The notes beneath the pieces are model-generated. The model worked only from the letters and a program-made list of their open reading frames with translations, did no database searches and had not been told where the DNA came from. From Nitrospiraceae bacterium UBA6905 (GTDB lineage Bacteria > Nitrospirota > Thermodesulfovibrionia > Thermodesulfovibrionales > UBA6898), in NCBI GenBank assembly GCA_002451165.1, contig DKBH01000097.1, positions 743 to 15,594 on the forward strand: a stretch of DNA of 14,852 nt, written 5' to 3'. Positions 1 to 5,600 of the stretch are shown here, one piece after another. A program made the translations under genes and the position numbers. Each line of letters starts with the position of its first letter. Positions within the stretch are counted from its first letter, which is position 1.

Positions 1-1
1 G

Positions 2-2311
2 ATCGAGGCGCTGAAGGATCCTGAACCGCGAGTTCGTTATCCTGTAGCAAATGGTCTTGGGATGCTTGGAGACAGGGCAGCGGTGCAGCCCCTCATCGAG
101 GTACTGAAGGATCCTGACAGCGATGTTCGCCGCGAGGCAGCAAGGGCACTCATGAAGATAGGTGAGCCTAGAGAGGTATACAAGACCTTCGTTGCACGAC
201 CGGAGACTGAGCTGTTTAACCTATTGAGAAAGTACTTCACGTACGATGCGGAAGGCGTGAGGCAATTAACCGAATCTCAAGACTTGCACCTGAAGGCGAG
301 AGGATACTACTTTCTTGTACTTAAATCAAAGGGAGAAAATAATTACCAACAACAATTTGAGTATTCCAACAAGGCTCTTAGCTATATCGATCCGAAAGTT
401 GATACCGCATTGGCCATTCTGTCGCTTTGGCTCAAAGCACGGGCAGAAATGCAATTGGACAAGAAGCAAGCTGCTATCAAGACCGCCAGCGAAGCTGAGG
501 CACTCCTTGACTACCTTTCGCGTAGAGAAAAAGAGGACTATCAAGAATTTTTCGTTGAAGATACATTGTTTCTTAAAGGAAATGCGTATGCAAACAATGA
601 TGAAAAGAAAGCGGCCGTAGCTAATTATGACAGCGCCCTCGAGCATTTAAAGACAACAAAGGAAAAATATTACTGGCTACGTAAAGACGATATTGGAGAG
701 CTTGAGAGCAAACTTCTAAAAATGCATGGGGCGGTAGGTGGCGAACTTGAAGATGAATACCTCAAGAAGGGAATAGAACTCGGAGAAAAATATAGACCCG
801 TTGAAAAAGAGGATATGCAGGTCGATGAGGCTGCTTATGCTCGAATGATAATCCTCGAGAAAGGCAAAGGGAATTACGAGGAGGCACAAAGATTAGCAGA
901 GGAGCTGTCGATGAGGAGGACAGACTATGTCAACCGGAAGCTCGATATAAAGCTGGCCGATGCCGAAAAGCAGAGATCCATTGATGAGTACAAGATCAGG
1001 AAAAAAGACATAGAAGTGCTTGAAGAGGAGAGACGGAATCTGGCAATGAAAGCGACTAATAAAGAAATCGGACTTCTGGCAACCAAAGAGCAGGGTGAAG
1101 CAATTGGGATGAGCGCAGAAACAGCAAGTGAGATTGACAAAATTGAATCTGAGATAGGAGTCAAGCAACGTGAGCTCAGTAATTACCTAGTCACCTTGAA
1201 ACGACTTCATCCTGATCTTGCAGTGCTGCTTGGGGCGAAACCTATAGAACTAAAGAACGCACAAGAGAGACTGTCACCTCATACGGCATTGCTTCAATAT
1301 CTTCTCCTACCTGACAAGCTCCTCACCTTTATCATCACGTCCGAGGATATTCATATCCATGAGGAAGCAATAAAGAAAGATGATCTCAAACTGAAAGTTG
1401 AACAGTACAAAGCGTTTTTAAGCAAGATTGACAGAAGTGTTGAGAAAAGTGGGCGGTTACCCGAAGACGGCACGCTCGAAGAGCTCGATAAGATCTATTC
1501 GCATCTCTACGAAATCCTGATCAAGCCGGTCGAAGGAAAGCTTAGGGGTATTACAACGTTGGGGATTTCACCGAATGGGTATTTGCACTATGTTCCTTTT
1601 GGGGCGCTCTGGACAAAAGAGGACGGCACAAAGAAGTATCTCATCGACAAGTACAGGTCGGTCTTCTATATCAACTCTACCTCCTTATTCTGGATAGCGT
1701 CCGACCGGACAGGCAAGAGCGATATCACGGCAGCGAACCTGATAGCCTACATCAATCCCGACGAGAGCCTGAAGTATGGGAAAGACGAGGAAAATGAGTT
1801 GAAGAGTATATTTAAGAAGAATGATATCTACTATGGCAAGGCCGCCAAGAAAGAAACGCTGCAGACGATGGCTTTGTCCAATACGGTGCTTCATTTCTCC
1901 ACTCATGGAAAACTCAACAATCAGAACAGCACACAGAGCTATCTGGTGATGGCGGACAACAGAAATTTGACGGTGCAGGATATTTGGGGATTGCCATTGA
2001 CGGGCAACGTGGTGACCACCTTGTCTGCATGTGAAACAGGGCTAGGACAGATATTGAGTGGGGATGACATTGTGAGCCTCGAGAATGCATTCATCTATGC
2101 GGGGAGTCCTACAGTTGTATCAACACTTTGGAAAGTTGATGAGAAAGCTACCGCTGAAATCGTCAAGGCCTTTTATAAGAACTTGGTTGCTAACAAAATG
2201 AACAAGGCAGAGGCGTTAACGCAGGCACAGAGGGATTTGAGAAAAGACACCCCATCTTACAAAAATCCCTACTTCTGGGCAGGTTTTACCCTCCGAGGGA
2301 CATATCAATGA
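2..2311 (+). CDS. HEAT-TPR-coiled-coil-CHAT domain protein (5' truncated by window)
   Basis: The frame is open from base 2, so the gene begins upstream; the first Met seen is at 62 and residues here are numbered from it. The visible start carries HEAT/PBS-type helical repeats (PLIEVLKDPDSDVRREAARAL, with another repeat before the Met). A TPR-like helical region of roughly residues 80-290 and a charged coiled coil of about 290-400 follow. Residues about 500-749 match a CHAT domain (caspase HetF associated with TPRs), a cysteine protease of clan CD. The expected catalytic dyad is visible: His615 in HFSTHG and Cys657 in SACETG, with the usual downstream GSPTVVSTLWKV and NPYFWAGF motifs. The protein has no signal peptide in the visible part, so a cytoplasmic, protein-interaction-controlled protease is likely. 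Its substrate is unknown. No second gene of a gasdermin or CRISPR type sits downstream; the upstream side is not visible. Confidence 0.88.
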   Translation: MEALKDPEPRVRYPVANGLGMLGDRAAVQPLIEVLKDPDSDVRREAARALMKIGEPREVYKTFVARPETELFNLLRKYFTYDAEGVRQLTESQDLHLKARGYYFLVLKSKGENNYQQQFEYSNKALSYIDPKVDTALAILSLWLKARAEMQLDKKQAAIKTASEAEALLDYLSRREKEDYQEFFVEDTLFLKGNAYANNDEKKAAVANYDSALEHLKTTKEKYYWLRKDDIGELESKLLKMHGAVGGELEDEYLKKGIELGEKYRPVEKEDMQVDEAAYARMIILEKGKGNYEEAQRLAEELSMRRTDYVNRKLDIKLADAEKQRSIDEYKIRKKDIEVLEEERRNLAMKATNKEIGLLATKEQGEAIGMSAETASEIDKIESEIGVKQRELSNYLVTLKRLHPDLAVLLGAKPIELKNAQERLSPHTALLQYLLLPDKLLTFIITSEDIHIHEEAIKKDDLKLKVEQYKAFLSKIDRSVEKSGRLPEDGTLEELDKIYSHLYEILIKPVEGKLRGITTLGISPNGYLHYVPFGALWTKEDGTKKYLIDKYRSVFYINSTSLFWIASDRTGKSDITAANLIAYINPDESLKYGKDEENELKSIFKKNDIYYGKAAKKETLQTMALSNTVLHFSTHGKLNNQNSTQSYLVMADNRNLTVQDIWGLPLTGNVVTTLSACETGLGQILSGDDIVSLENAFIYAGSPTVVSTLWKVDEKATAEIVKAFYKNLVANKMNKAEALTQAQRDLRKDTPSYKNPYFWAGFTLRGTYQ

Positions 2312-2775
2312 ACAAACATAAAGTACCCCTTTCCCCACGGCTCGATTGCCATCTGATTTGAAGCAAGCCTCCTTGGCCCTTGACCCCGGCAACCTCCCCG
2401 GCTGTGAGTGCACCTGTGCAGGAGAGAATAGGCCGGGACGTTGATGCGTTTAGTGCAACCCCCTTGACACAATTAAGGGCGGACTCGACGGACATGGCGG
2501 GGAACACCGCAGTAGTCGAGAACGTCAGCTTCGCGAACGGTGGCAGTGCCAGGCACTTGCGGCGCTGACACTTTCCTGAAGAAACATTGCTTCTTGCGGC
2601 ATAGGCGATAAACGAGGGTTATCGGGCGAATATAGTGTCAGCCGTGATCATCAGATTCTATGGTGTACGTTAGGAAAGGGATAGATTCAGGCCATCGCAA
2701 TTGTTGCATGTTCCAGGAAGAATTTGAGAAAAGCGTTTACAAATGTTACAACGACAACTTTTGACTACCGCACTT
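2312..2775. other. Non-coding stretch with inverted repeats
   Basis: No convincing gene is seen in these 464 bases on either strand; the short open frames have no recognisable motif or ribosome binding site. The stretch holds several small palindromes: AGTGCC-A-GGCACT at 2545-2557, CGATAA/TTATCG at 2606-2624, and a longer-range pair described separately. It may be the remnant of a mobile element or an RNA-forming spacer between the CHAT gene and the island. Confidence 0.5.
2564..2642. repeat. 9-bp perfect inverted repeat pair
   Basis: GCTGACACT at 2564-2572 is matched by AGTGTCAGC at 2634-2642, with the smaller hairpin CGATAA/TTATCG between them. Just outside, CTTTCCTGA (2571-2579) is nearly complementary to TTAGGAAAG further right. 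Short repeated ends of this sort occur in insertion-sequence termini, but no transposase is present and no family can be assigned. Confidence 0.35.
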
Positions 2776-2791
2776 AACGGTAGGATTTTTT
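2765..2791 (+). terminator. Possible intrinsic terminator
   Basis: CTACCG (2765-2770) and CGGTAG (2778-2783) form a 6-bp stem around a 7-base loop, followed by GA and six T residues (2786-2791). On the plus strand this has intrinsic-terminator form, though the stem is short. On the minus strand the same stem lies directly after the stop codon of the DUF2207 fragment. Confidence 0.35.
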
Positions 2792-2946
2792 ACCAGCTCC
2801 CGCCGCCTCCTCCGCCAAAACCGCCGCCGGATGAACCGCCGCCCCCGGAACCACTCCCCCGGGGTGCGGAATAGACAGCTGTGGACAGTGCGGACACCGC
2901 AGCATGGACGGAACGATGGAAGCCGACCGGATTGAACGTTCTCATA
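2776..2946 (-). pseudogene. Displaced copy of the DUF2207 gene 3' end
   Basis: Read on the minus strand, 2945 to 2790 encodes the last 51 residues of the DUF2207 protein plus its stop, from MRTFNP to the glycine-rich end GGGFGGGGGGSW. It matches 6912-7068 over 157 bp without gaps, with 11 mismatches by eye. Eight are third-codon synonymous changes and three alter residues (Ala/Val, Phe/Val, Ser/Ala). Similarity extends about 14 bp past the stop codon with one gap, then ends. Upstream of MRTF similarity stops abruptly and an in-frame stop follows, so this is not a working gene. The excess of synonymous differences suggests the two ends diverged while each belonged to an intact gene. A likely explanation is an element that integrated at the 3' end and exchanged or carried it. 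Confidence 0.85.
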
Positions 2947-2960
2947 CATCCTTATAGCTT

Positions 2961-2995
2961 CCATTAGGGTCGCCTTTAATGGGTGACCATAATGG
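2961..2995. repeat. Long imperfect palindrome beside the fragment breakpoint
   Basis: CCATTA (2961-2966) pairs with TAATGG (2990-2995), and inside them GGTC pairs with GACC and CC with GG. The result is a stem of about 14 bp with two mismatches and a short AT-rich loop. It starts 15 bases from the end of the DUF2207-like fragment, so it may mark the end of the integrated element. Bases 2996-3165 next to it hold no recognisable gene. Confidence 0.45.
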
Positions 2996-3165
2996 CTCAA
3001 TATGCGAGATTCGTTTATTGCCTCGGATACAACGAGAGAATGCTGACGACAAGCCGTAATTATCCATAGCGTGACGGTACTCCCAGTTCTGGAAGATATT
3101 TTGTAGCTGCAACTATTAGGTATCGAGCCTCCGAGACTTCCAACCCATATTGGCCCATACCGAGT

Positions 3166-3528
3166 ATGAGCAACGAATATCCAACAAAACCAACTGCTGA
3201 AGAATCTCAAGGCCAAGGGTGTTTGGCGTCGGGGTGCCCGTGGTTCATCTTGTCCGCCGAGCATGGATTGGTCGCACATAGTCAGGTGATCGCGCCTTAC
3301 GAGCGGACACTTAATACGATGAAGGTTGCCGAGCGCCGCGCGTGGGGTGAGCGAGTAGCCGCTCAACTCGCCGAGGCGGTCCCAGATTTGTCGCGGGTGG
3401 TGTTCTTGGCTGGCAAGCGGTATAGTGAGTTTCTCACCCAGAAGAAGCAATTTGCTGTTTGTTTATATATAATTAGATATGCCGACAATCAAGGAAATCT
3501 CGGGGCGATATCGCTTTTTCTTCTATAG
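3166..3528 (+). pseudogene. DUF6884-like gene fragment
   Basis: An open frame of 120 residues has a recognisable core at bases 3241 to about 3435: WFILSAEHGLV, then APYERTLNTM, AERRAWGERV, and VVFLAGKRYSEFL. This pattern is typical of the DUF6884 family of small proteins often found on phages and mobile elements. The usual N-terminal part with its conserved cysteine/serine motif is absent: residues before WFIL are unlike the family. The C-terminal half is replaced after SEFL by unrelated sequence that runs into the next gene. No ribosome binding site precedes the Met. The piece is therefore best read as a remnant cut at both ends. The family's function is not established. The assignment is from memory of the motif and is moderately secure. 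Confidence 0.5.
3468..3473 (+). promoter_or_regulatory. Possible -10 element of the DUF4160 gene
   Basis: A perfect TATAAT ends 5 bases before the ATG at 3479. No good -35 hexamer is seen at the usual distance and no Shine-Dalgarno sequence lies between. Transcription would begin at or next to the start codon. Confidence 0.35.
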
Positions 3529-3736
3529 CTTTGATTGTAATGAGCAAATGCATGTGCATGTGCAAAGAGAGAATATGCTCTGTAAGTTCTGGTTGCACCC
3601 TGTTGCATTGGCAAGAAACAAGGGGTTTGCGTCGAAAGAACTCAATACGATAAGGGCAAAGATTATAAACAACAGGGGCGAAATAATGGAGGCATGGCAT
3701 GAGCACTGCGGTGAAACTGCAAGAAGTAAGAATTAA
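3479..3736 (+). CDS. DUF4160 domain protein
   Basis: This 85-residue protein has the DUF4160 pattern: an MPTI start, an aromatic strand (YRFFFYSFD), a histidine-rich MHVHVQRE segment, and a C-terminal helix ending EIMEAWHEH. Length and start agree with the family, which supports the ATG at 3479 although no ribosome binding site precedes it. Its stop lies 38 bases inside the following DUF2442 gene, so the two are co-transcribed and probably translationally coupled. DUF4160 and DUF2442 genes are very often paired and have been proposed as a toxin-antitoxin-like module, but their activity is unproven. The location in an island rich in small modules fits a stabilisation or accessory role. Confidence 0.85.
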   Translation: MPTIKEISGRYRFFFYSFDCNEQMHVHVQRENMLCKFWLHPVALARNKGFASKELNTIRAKIINNRGEIMEAWHEHCGETARSKN

Positions 3737-4022
3737 GGACATAAAAGTCACTGAGGATACTATTACCGCTCAGCTTATCGACGGTCGCGTAATCAGTGTT
3801 CCGCTCGCATGGTCATGGCGGCTGTCCGAGGCCACCGCTAAACAGCGCGCGAATTACAGAATCATGGGAGACGGCGATGGTGTGCATTGGCCGGACATTG
3901 ATGAAGATATTAGTGCAGAGGGGATGCTTTACGGTATTCCTGCATCTCGTCCTCAGAAACACAATCAAAATCAAAGAAGTATAAAAAGGCCCACAAAGGC
4001 ATCGAGAGGGCCGCGGGGATAG
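3699..4022 (+). CDS. DUF2442 domain protein
   Basis: The 107-residue product shows the DUF2442 fold pattern: a strand with DGRVISVPLAWSWRL, then ATAKQRANYRI, and the characteristic GVHWPDIDEDIS segment followed by GMLYGIP. The start at 3699 is supported by GGAGG at 3688-3692. It overlaps the DUF4160 gene by 38 bp in another frame. The last 25 or so residues (rich in Lys, Arg, Gln) extend past the conserved domain. DUF2442 partners are thought to be the possible antitoxin or regulator half of the pair; that role is inferred, not demonstrated. No clear terminator is seen, although T-rich sequence follows the stop codon. Confidence 0.87.
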   Translation: MSTAVKLQEVRIKDIKVTEDTITAQLIDGRVISVPLAWSWRLSEATAKQRANYRIMGDGDGVHWPDIDEDISAEGMLYGIPASRPQKHNQNQRSIKRPTKASRGPRG

Positions 4023-4073
4023 CCGTCTTTCTTTTTTGTTCTCTGCCTTTTTGCGTTCGCGTCCCTCATGCCC

Positions 4074-4210
4074 AGCGTAAGTACTGAAATTGAAGATAAG
4101 AGACAGGTCCGATTTGCGGGATTTTTCGATATGAGCTTCCGCTGCTGAATTCATGGTGCATTGCAGGACATCTGCCTTACCGTTAGTGCAACGTGAAGAT
4201 TTCTTACCAG
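4074..4210. repeat. Copy of the DUF2207 downstream flank
   Basis: Bases 4151-4210 match 6858-6917 with about five mismatches and one gap, ending exactly at the stop and Trp codons of the DUF2207 gene. Bases about 4074-4105 also match 6824-6855. A stretch of about 40 bases present here is missing in the right copy. The match stops after TTACCAG, where unrelated sequence begins. This copy carries the downstream half of the site, while the copy at 2776-2946 carries mainly the coding half. Confidence 0.75.
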
Positions 4211-4358
4211 CATGCTTTTCTCTCATCCCAAGAACACATATCAAATTACCAGAAATACAGTGAGATTTGCTGTCGTTGATTCTCATCATGATACCTGTTC
4301 AGTAATAATTGGCTGCTTGCATTATCAATATTCGATGTAAGGTCACGACCAATAAAAA
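4211..4358. other. AT-rich spacer before the toxin-antitoxin operon
   Basis: No gene, RNA or clear attC/attI site is recognised between the flank repeat and the promoter. The left edge of the toxin-antitoxin module therefore cannot be fixed. Confidence 0.4.
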
Positions 4359-4387
4359 TTGACAATGTGTAGCCGCATGGCTACAAT
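4359..4387 (+). promoter_or_regulatory. Consensus sigma-70 promoter of the toxin-antitoxin operon
   Basis: TTGACA at 4359-4364 and TACAAT at 4382-4387 are separated by exactly 17 bases. The -10 ends 6 bases before the GTG start at 4394, so the predicted transcription start falls at or within a base or two of the start codon. Confidence 0.8.
4368..4385. promoter_or_regulatory. Probable antitoxin operator palindrome
   Basis: TGTAGCC-GCAT-GGCTACA is a perfect 7-bp inverted repeat with a 4-base centre, lying between the -35 and overlapping the -10. This is where an autorepressing antitoxin such as the product of 4694-4993 would bind to block RNA polymerase. Confidence 0.75.
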
Positions 4388-4393
4388 AAGATT

Positions 4394-4684
4394 GTGTACG
4401 AGATTCGCAAAACAGCGACGTACGCCCGATGGCTCGATAGTCTGAGCGACATTCGCGCACGCGCAAAAGTACTGGCCAGGGTCGAACGCCTTGCGGAGGG
4501 GAATTCTGGAGATGTTAGCCCGGTCGGTGAAGGCGTATCCGAACTGCGAATCAATTATGGCCCCGGTTATCGCGTCTATTACACGATGCACAGGCGCGAG
4601 CTGATCATTTTATTGGCTGGCGGCAACAAGCGCACCCAAGCCGCCGGCATCAAAAAGGCATTGAGCTTAGCTCGGAATCTGTAG
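4394..4684 (+). CDS. RelE/ParE-family (HigB-like) addiction module toxin
   Basis: The 96-residue product matches the HigB-like, Gp49-related killer proteins of the RelE/ParE superfamily, which cut mRNA, usually at the ribosome. Family hallmarks are an N-terminal RKTATYARWLDSL helix, the LAEGNSGDVSPVGEGVSELRI segment (about residues 33-53), YGPGYRVYY (55-63) and LLAGGNKRTQ (73-82). The start is GTG at 4394, which gives the normal family N-terminus; no downstream ATG would. There is no ribosome binding site, and the -10 element is too close to leave a 5' leader. The toxin gene comes first and the antitoxin second, as in hig loci. Its specificity is not deducible from sequence. Confidence 0.9.
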   Translation: MYEIRKTATYARWLDSLSDIRARAKVLARVERLAEGNSGDVSPVGEGVSELRINYGPGYRVYYTMHRRELIILLAGGNKRTQAAGIKKALSLARNL

Positions 4685-4693
4685 GAGGGAACA

Positions 4694-4993
4694 ATGAAAA
4701 GAACTAAAACTACTCGATACGATGTTGCTGAACATCTTCGTACCCCCGAGGAAATGGCGGCATATCTTGAAGCCTGTCTTGAAGAAGCAAACGGCGACGC
4801 AGCGTTCATTGCAAAGGCGCTGGGTGACATTGCCAGATCCAAAGGGATGACGCAAGTTGCGCGCGACGCCGGTCTCTCTCGTGAAAGTCTCTACAAAGCA
4901 CTTTCAGGCGATCGCAGTCCCGGTTTCGATACTATCCTGAAGGTCGTTAGTGCTCTCGGCTTGAAATTGCATGCCGAAGCATCGCACGGCTGA
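4694..4993 (+). CDS. Addiction module antidote protein (HigA-like, HTH)
   Basis: This 99-residue protein has the family start MKRTKTTRYDVAEHLRTPEEMAAYLEACLEE and a Cro/C1-type helix-turn-helix at about residues 51-72 (GMTQVARDAGLSRESLYKAL). The TILKVVSALGLKL segment of the antidote family follows. It starts 9 bases after the toxin stop with a strong AGGAGG overlapping that stop codon, so it should be translated more strongly than the toxin. It is expected to bind and neutralise the toxin and to repress the operon through the palindrome at 4368-4385. Its TGA stop overlaps the first box of an attC-like site. Confidence 0.92.
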   Translation: MKRTKTTRYDVAEHLRTPEEMAAYLEACLEEANGDAAFIAKALGDIARSKGMTQVARDAGLSRESLYKALSGDRSPGFDTILKVVSALGLKLHAEASHG

Positions 4994-5059
4994 TCTAAAT
5001 TTCAACCAACGTTTCGACCGCGGCGCACTAAAGAGCGGCGCGTCAGGCGCGAATTAGAC
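4993..5059 (+). other. attC-like recombination site 1
   Basis: The outer boxes are ATCTAAA (4993-4999) and ATTAGAC (5053-5059), of which TCTAA and TTAGA pair. The inner stem GAC-CGC-(GG)-CGC (5016-5026) pairs with GCG-GCG-(C)-GTC (5035-5044), leaving unpaired bulge bases as in integron attC sites. The right half, GCGGCGCGTCA followed within about 15 bases by TTAG, recurs at site 2. The box ATTAGAC lacks the G of the GTTRRRY consensus, so the site may be degenerate. Confidence 0.5.
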
Positions 5060-5074
5060 CGAAAATGAGATTAT

Positions 5075-5497
5075 ATGCTGCGACGAAATACACAACTTGA
5101 ATCTGAAGGTGCTGAATTCCTGGTAGTTGGTGAGCTTCTTATACGTGGAATACCGGCATACAAGAACTACACAAAAATGCCCGGCTATGATGTAGTAGCT
5201 ACAAATCCTGAGAGAAATCGATCTGCCCGCATTTCAGTGAAGAGTCGCTGGGATACTGGAGCTACTGGCTTTATCATCAAAAATTTCGATTGTGATTTTG
5301 TTGTCGTTGCTAAATTAAATAGAGGTAGTACTCGGGGAAAAAAGAATGTACTTCCTCCGCAATTTTATGTTTTACCCGTAAGTGTTGTCAGAAAAGCTTC
5401 AAGCAAAAGGGGTTGGGGGAGAATTGAATTTGGAAAGATTAATGCTTTTAATGGTTATTTAGATAAGTGGGATAAAATACGTGATTTTCTTTCTTAA
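5075..5497 (+). CDS. Small PD-(D/E)XK-like protein
   Basis: The 140-residue product has a pattern typical of small PD-(D/E)XK-fold proteins. A first helix carries EGAEFLVVGELLIRG with Glu14. It is followed by GYDVVAT with Asp39 and a strand ISVKSR with Lys56. The usual acidic or Gln residue two before the Lys is Ser54, so nuclease activity is uncertain. A basic loop (about residues 82-90) and a C-terminal aromatic helix (GYLDKWDKIRDFLS) follow. The start ATG at 5075 lies 16 bases after attC-like site 1, and the stop lies 33 bases before site 2, an arrangement expected for a single gene cassette of about 525 bp. No clear Shine-Dalgarno is seen. Many uncharacterised cassette proteins have this fold; the function cannot be named. 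Confidence 0.7.
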   Translation: MLRRNTQLESEGAEFLVVGELLIRGIPAYKNYTKMPGYDVVATNPERNRSARISVKSRWDTGATGFIIKNFDCDFVVVAKLNRGSTRGKKNVLPPQFYVLPVSVVRKASSKRGWGRIEFGKINAFNGYLDKWDKIRDFLS

Positions 5498-5529
5498 CCA
5501 TAGCCATATTCACATAATGAATATTTGCG

Positions 5530-5584
5530 ATCTAATGGCGCTCGACTGCGACGCGCCATGCGGCGCGTCAACGCCGCGTTAGCT
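5530..5584 (+). other. attC-like recombination site 2
   Basis: ATCTAAT (5530-5536) pairs with GTTAGCT (5578-5584), which is close to the GTTRRRY core. The inner stem is a perfect 8-bp GACGCGCC (5550-5557) and GGCGCGTC (5562-5569) around a 4-base loop, with GGCG/CGCC able to pair outside it and unequal unpaired spacers of 13 and 8 bases. This is the best attC candidate in the window. It lies after the PD-(D/E)XK-like gene and before the HEAT-repeat gene, both on the same strand. Confidence 0.6.
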
Positions 5585-5587
5585 CGG

Positions 5588-5593
5588 TATAAT
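5588..5593 (+). promoter_or_regulatory. Possible -10 element of the HEAT-repeat gene
   Basis: TATAAT lies 4 bases after the GTTAGCT box and ends 7 bases before the chosen TTG start at 5601. There is no good -35 and no ribosome binding site. Confidence 0.3.
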
Positions 5594-5600
5594 TGTAATT

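Noticed and set aside
2380..2568. 62-residue open frame after the CHAT gene
   Set aside because: It has no ribosome binding site and no recognisable motif, and it runs through the palindromic region.
2746..3450. 234-residue minus-strand open frame across the displaced gene end
   Set aside because: It reads the DUF2207-like fragment in the wrong frame and the DUF6884-like fragment in antisense; its Arg-rich C-terminus comes from the Gly codons read out of frame.
4181..4193. GTTAGTG in the middle flank copy as a further attC box
   Set aside because: No complementary left box or stem lies at a suitable distance, and the matching right copy reads GTTCGTG.
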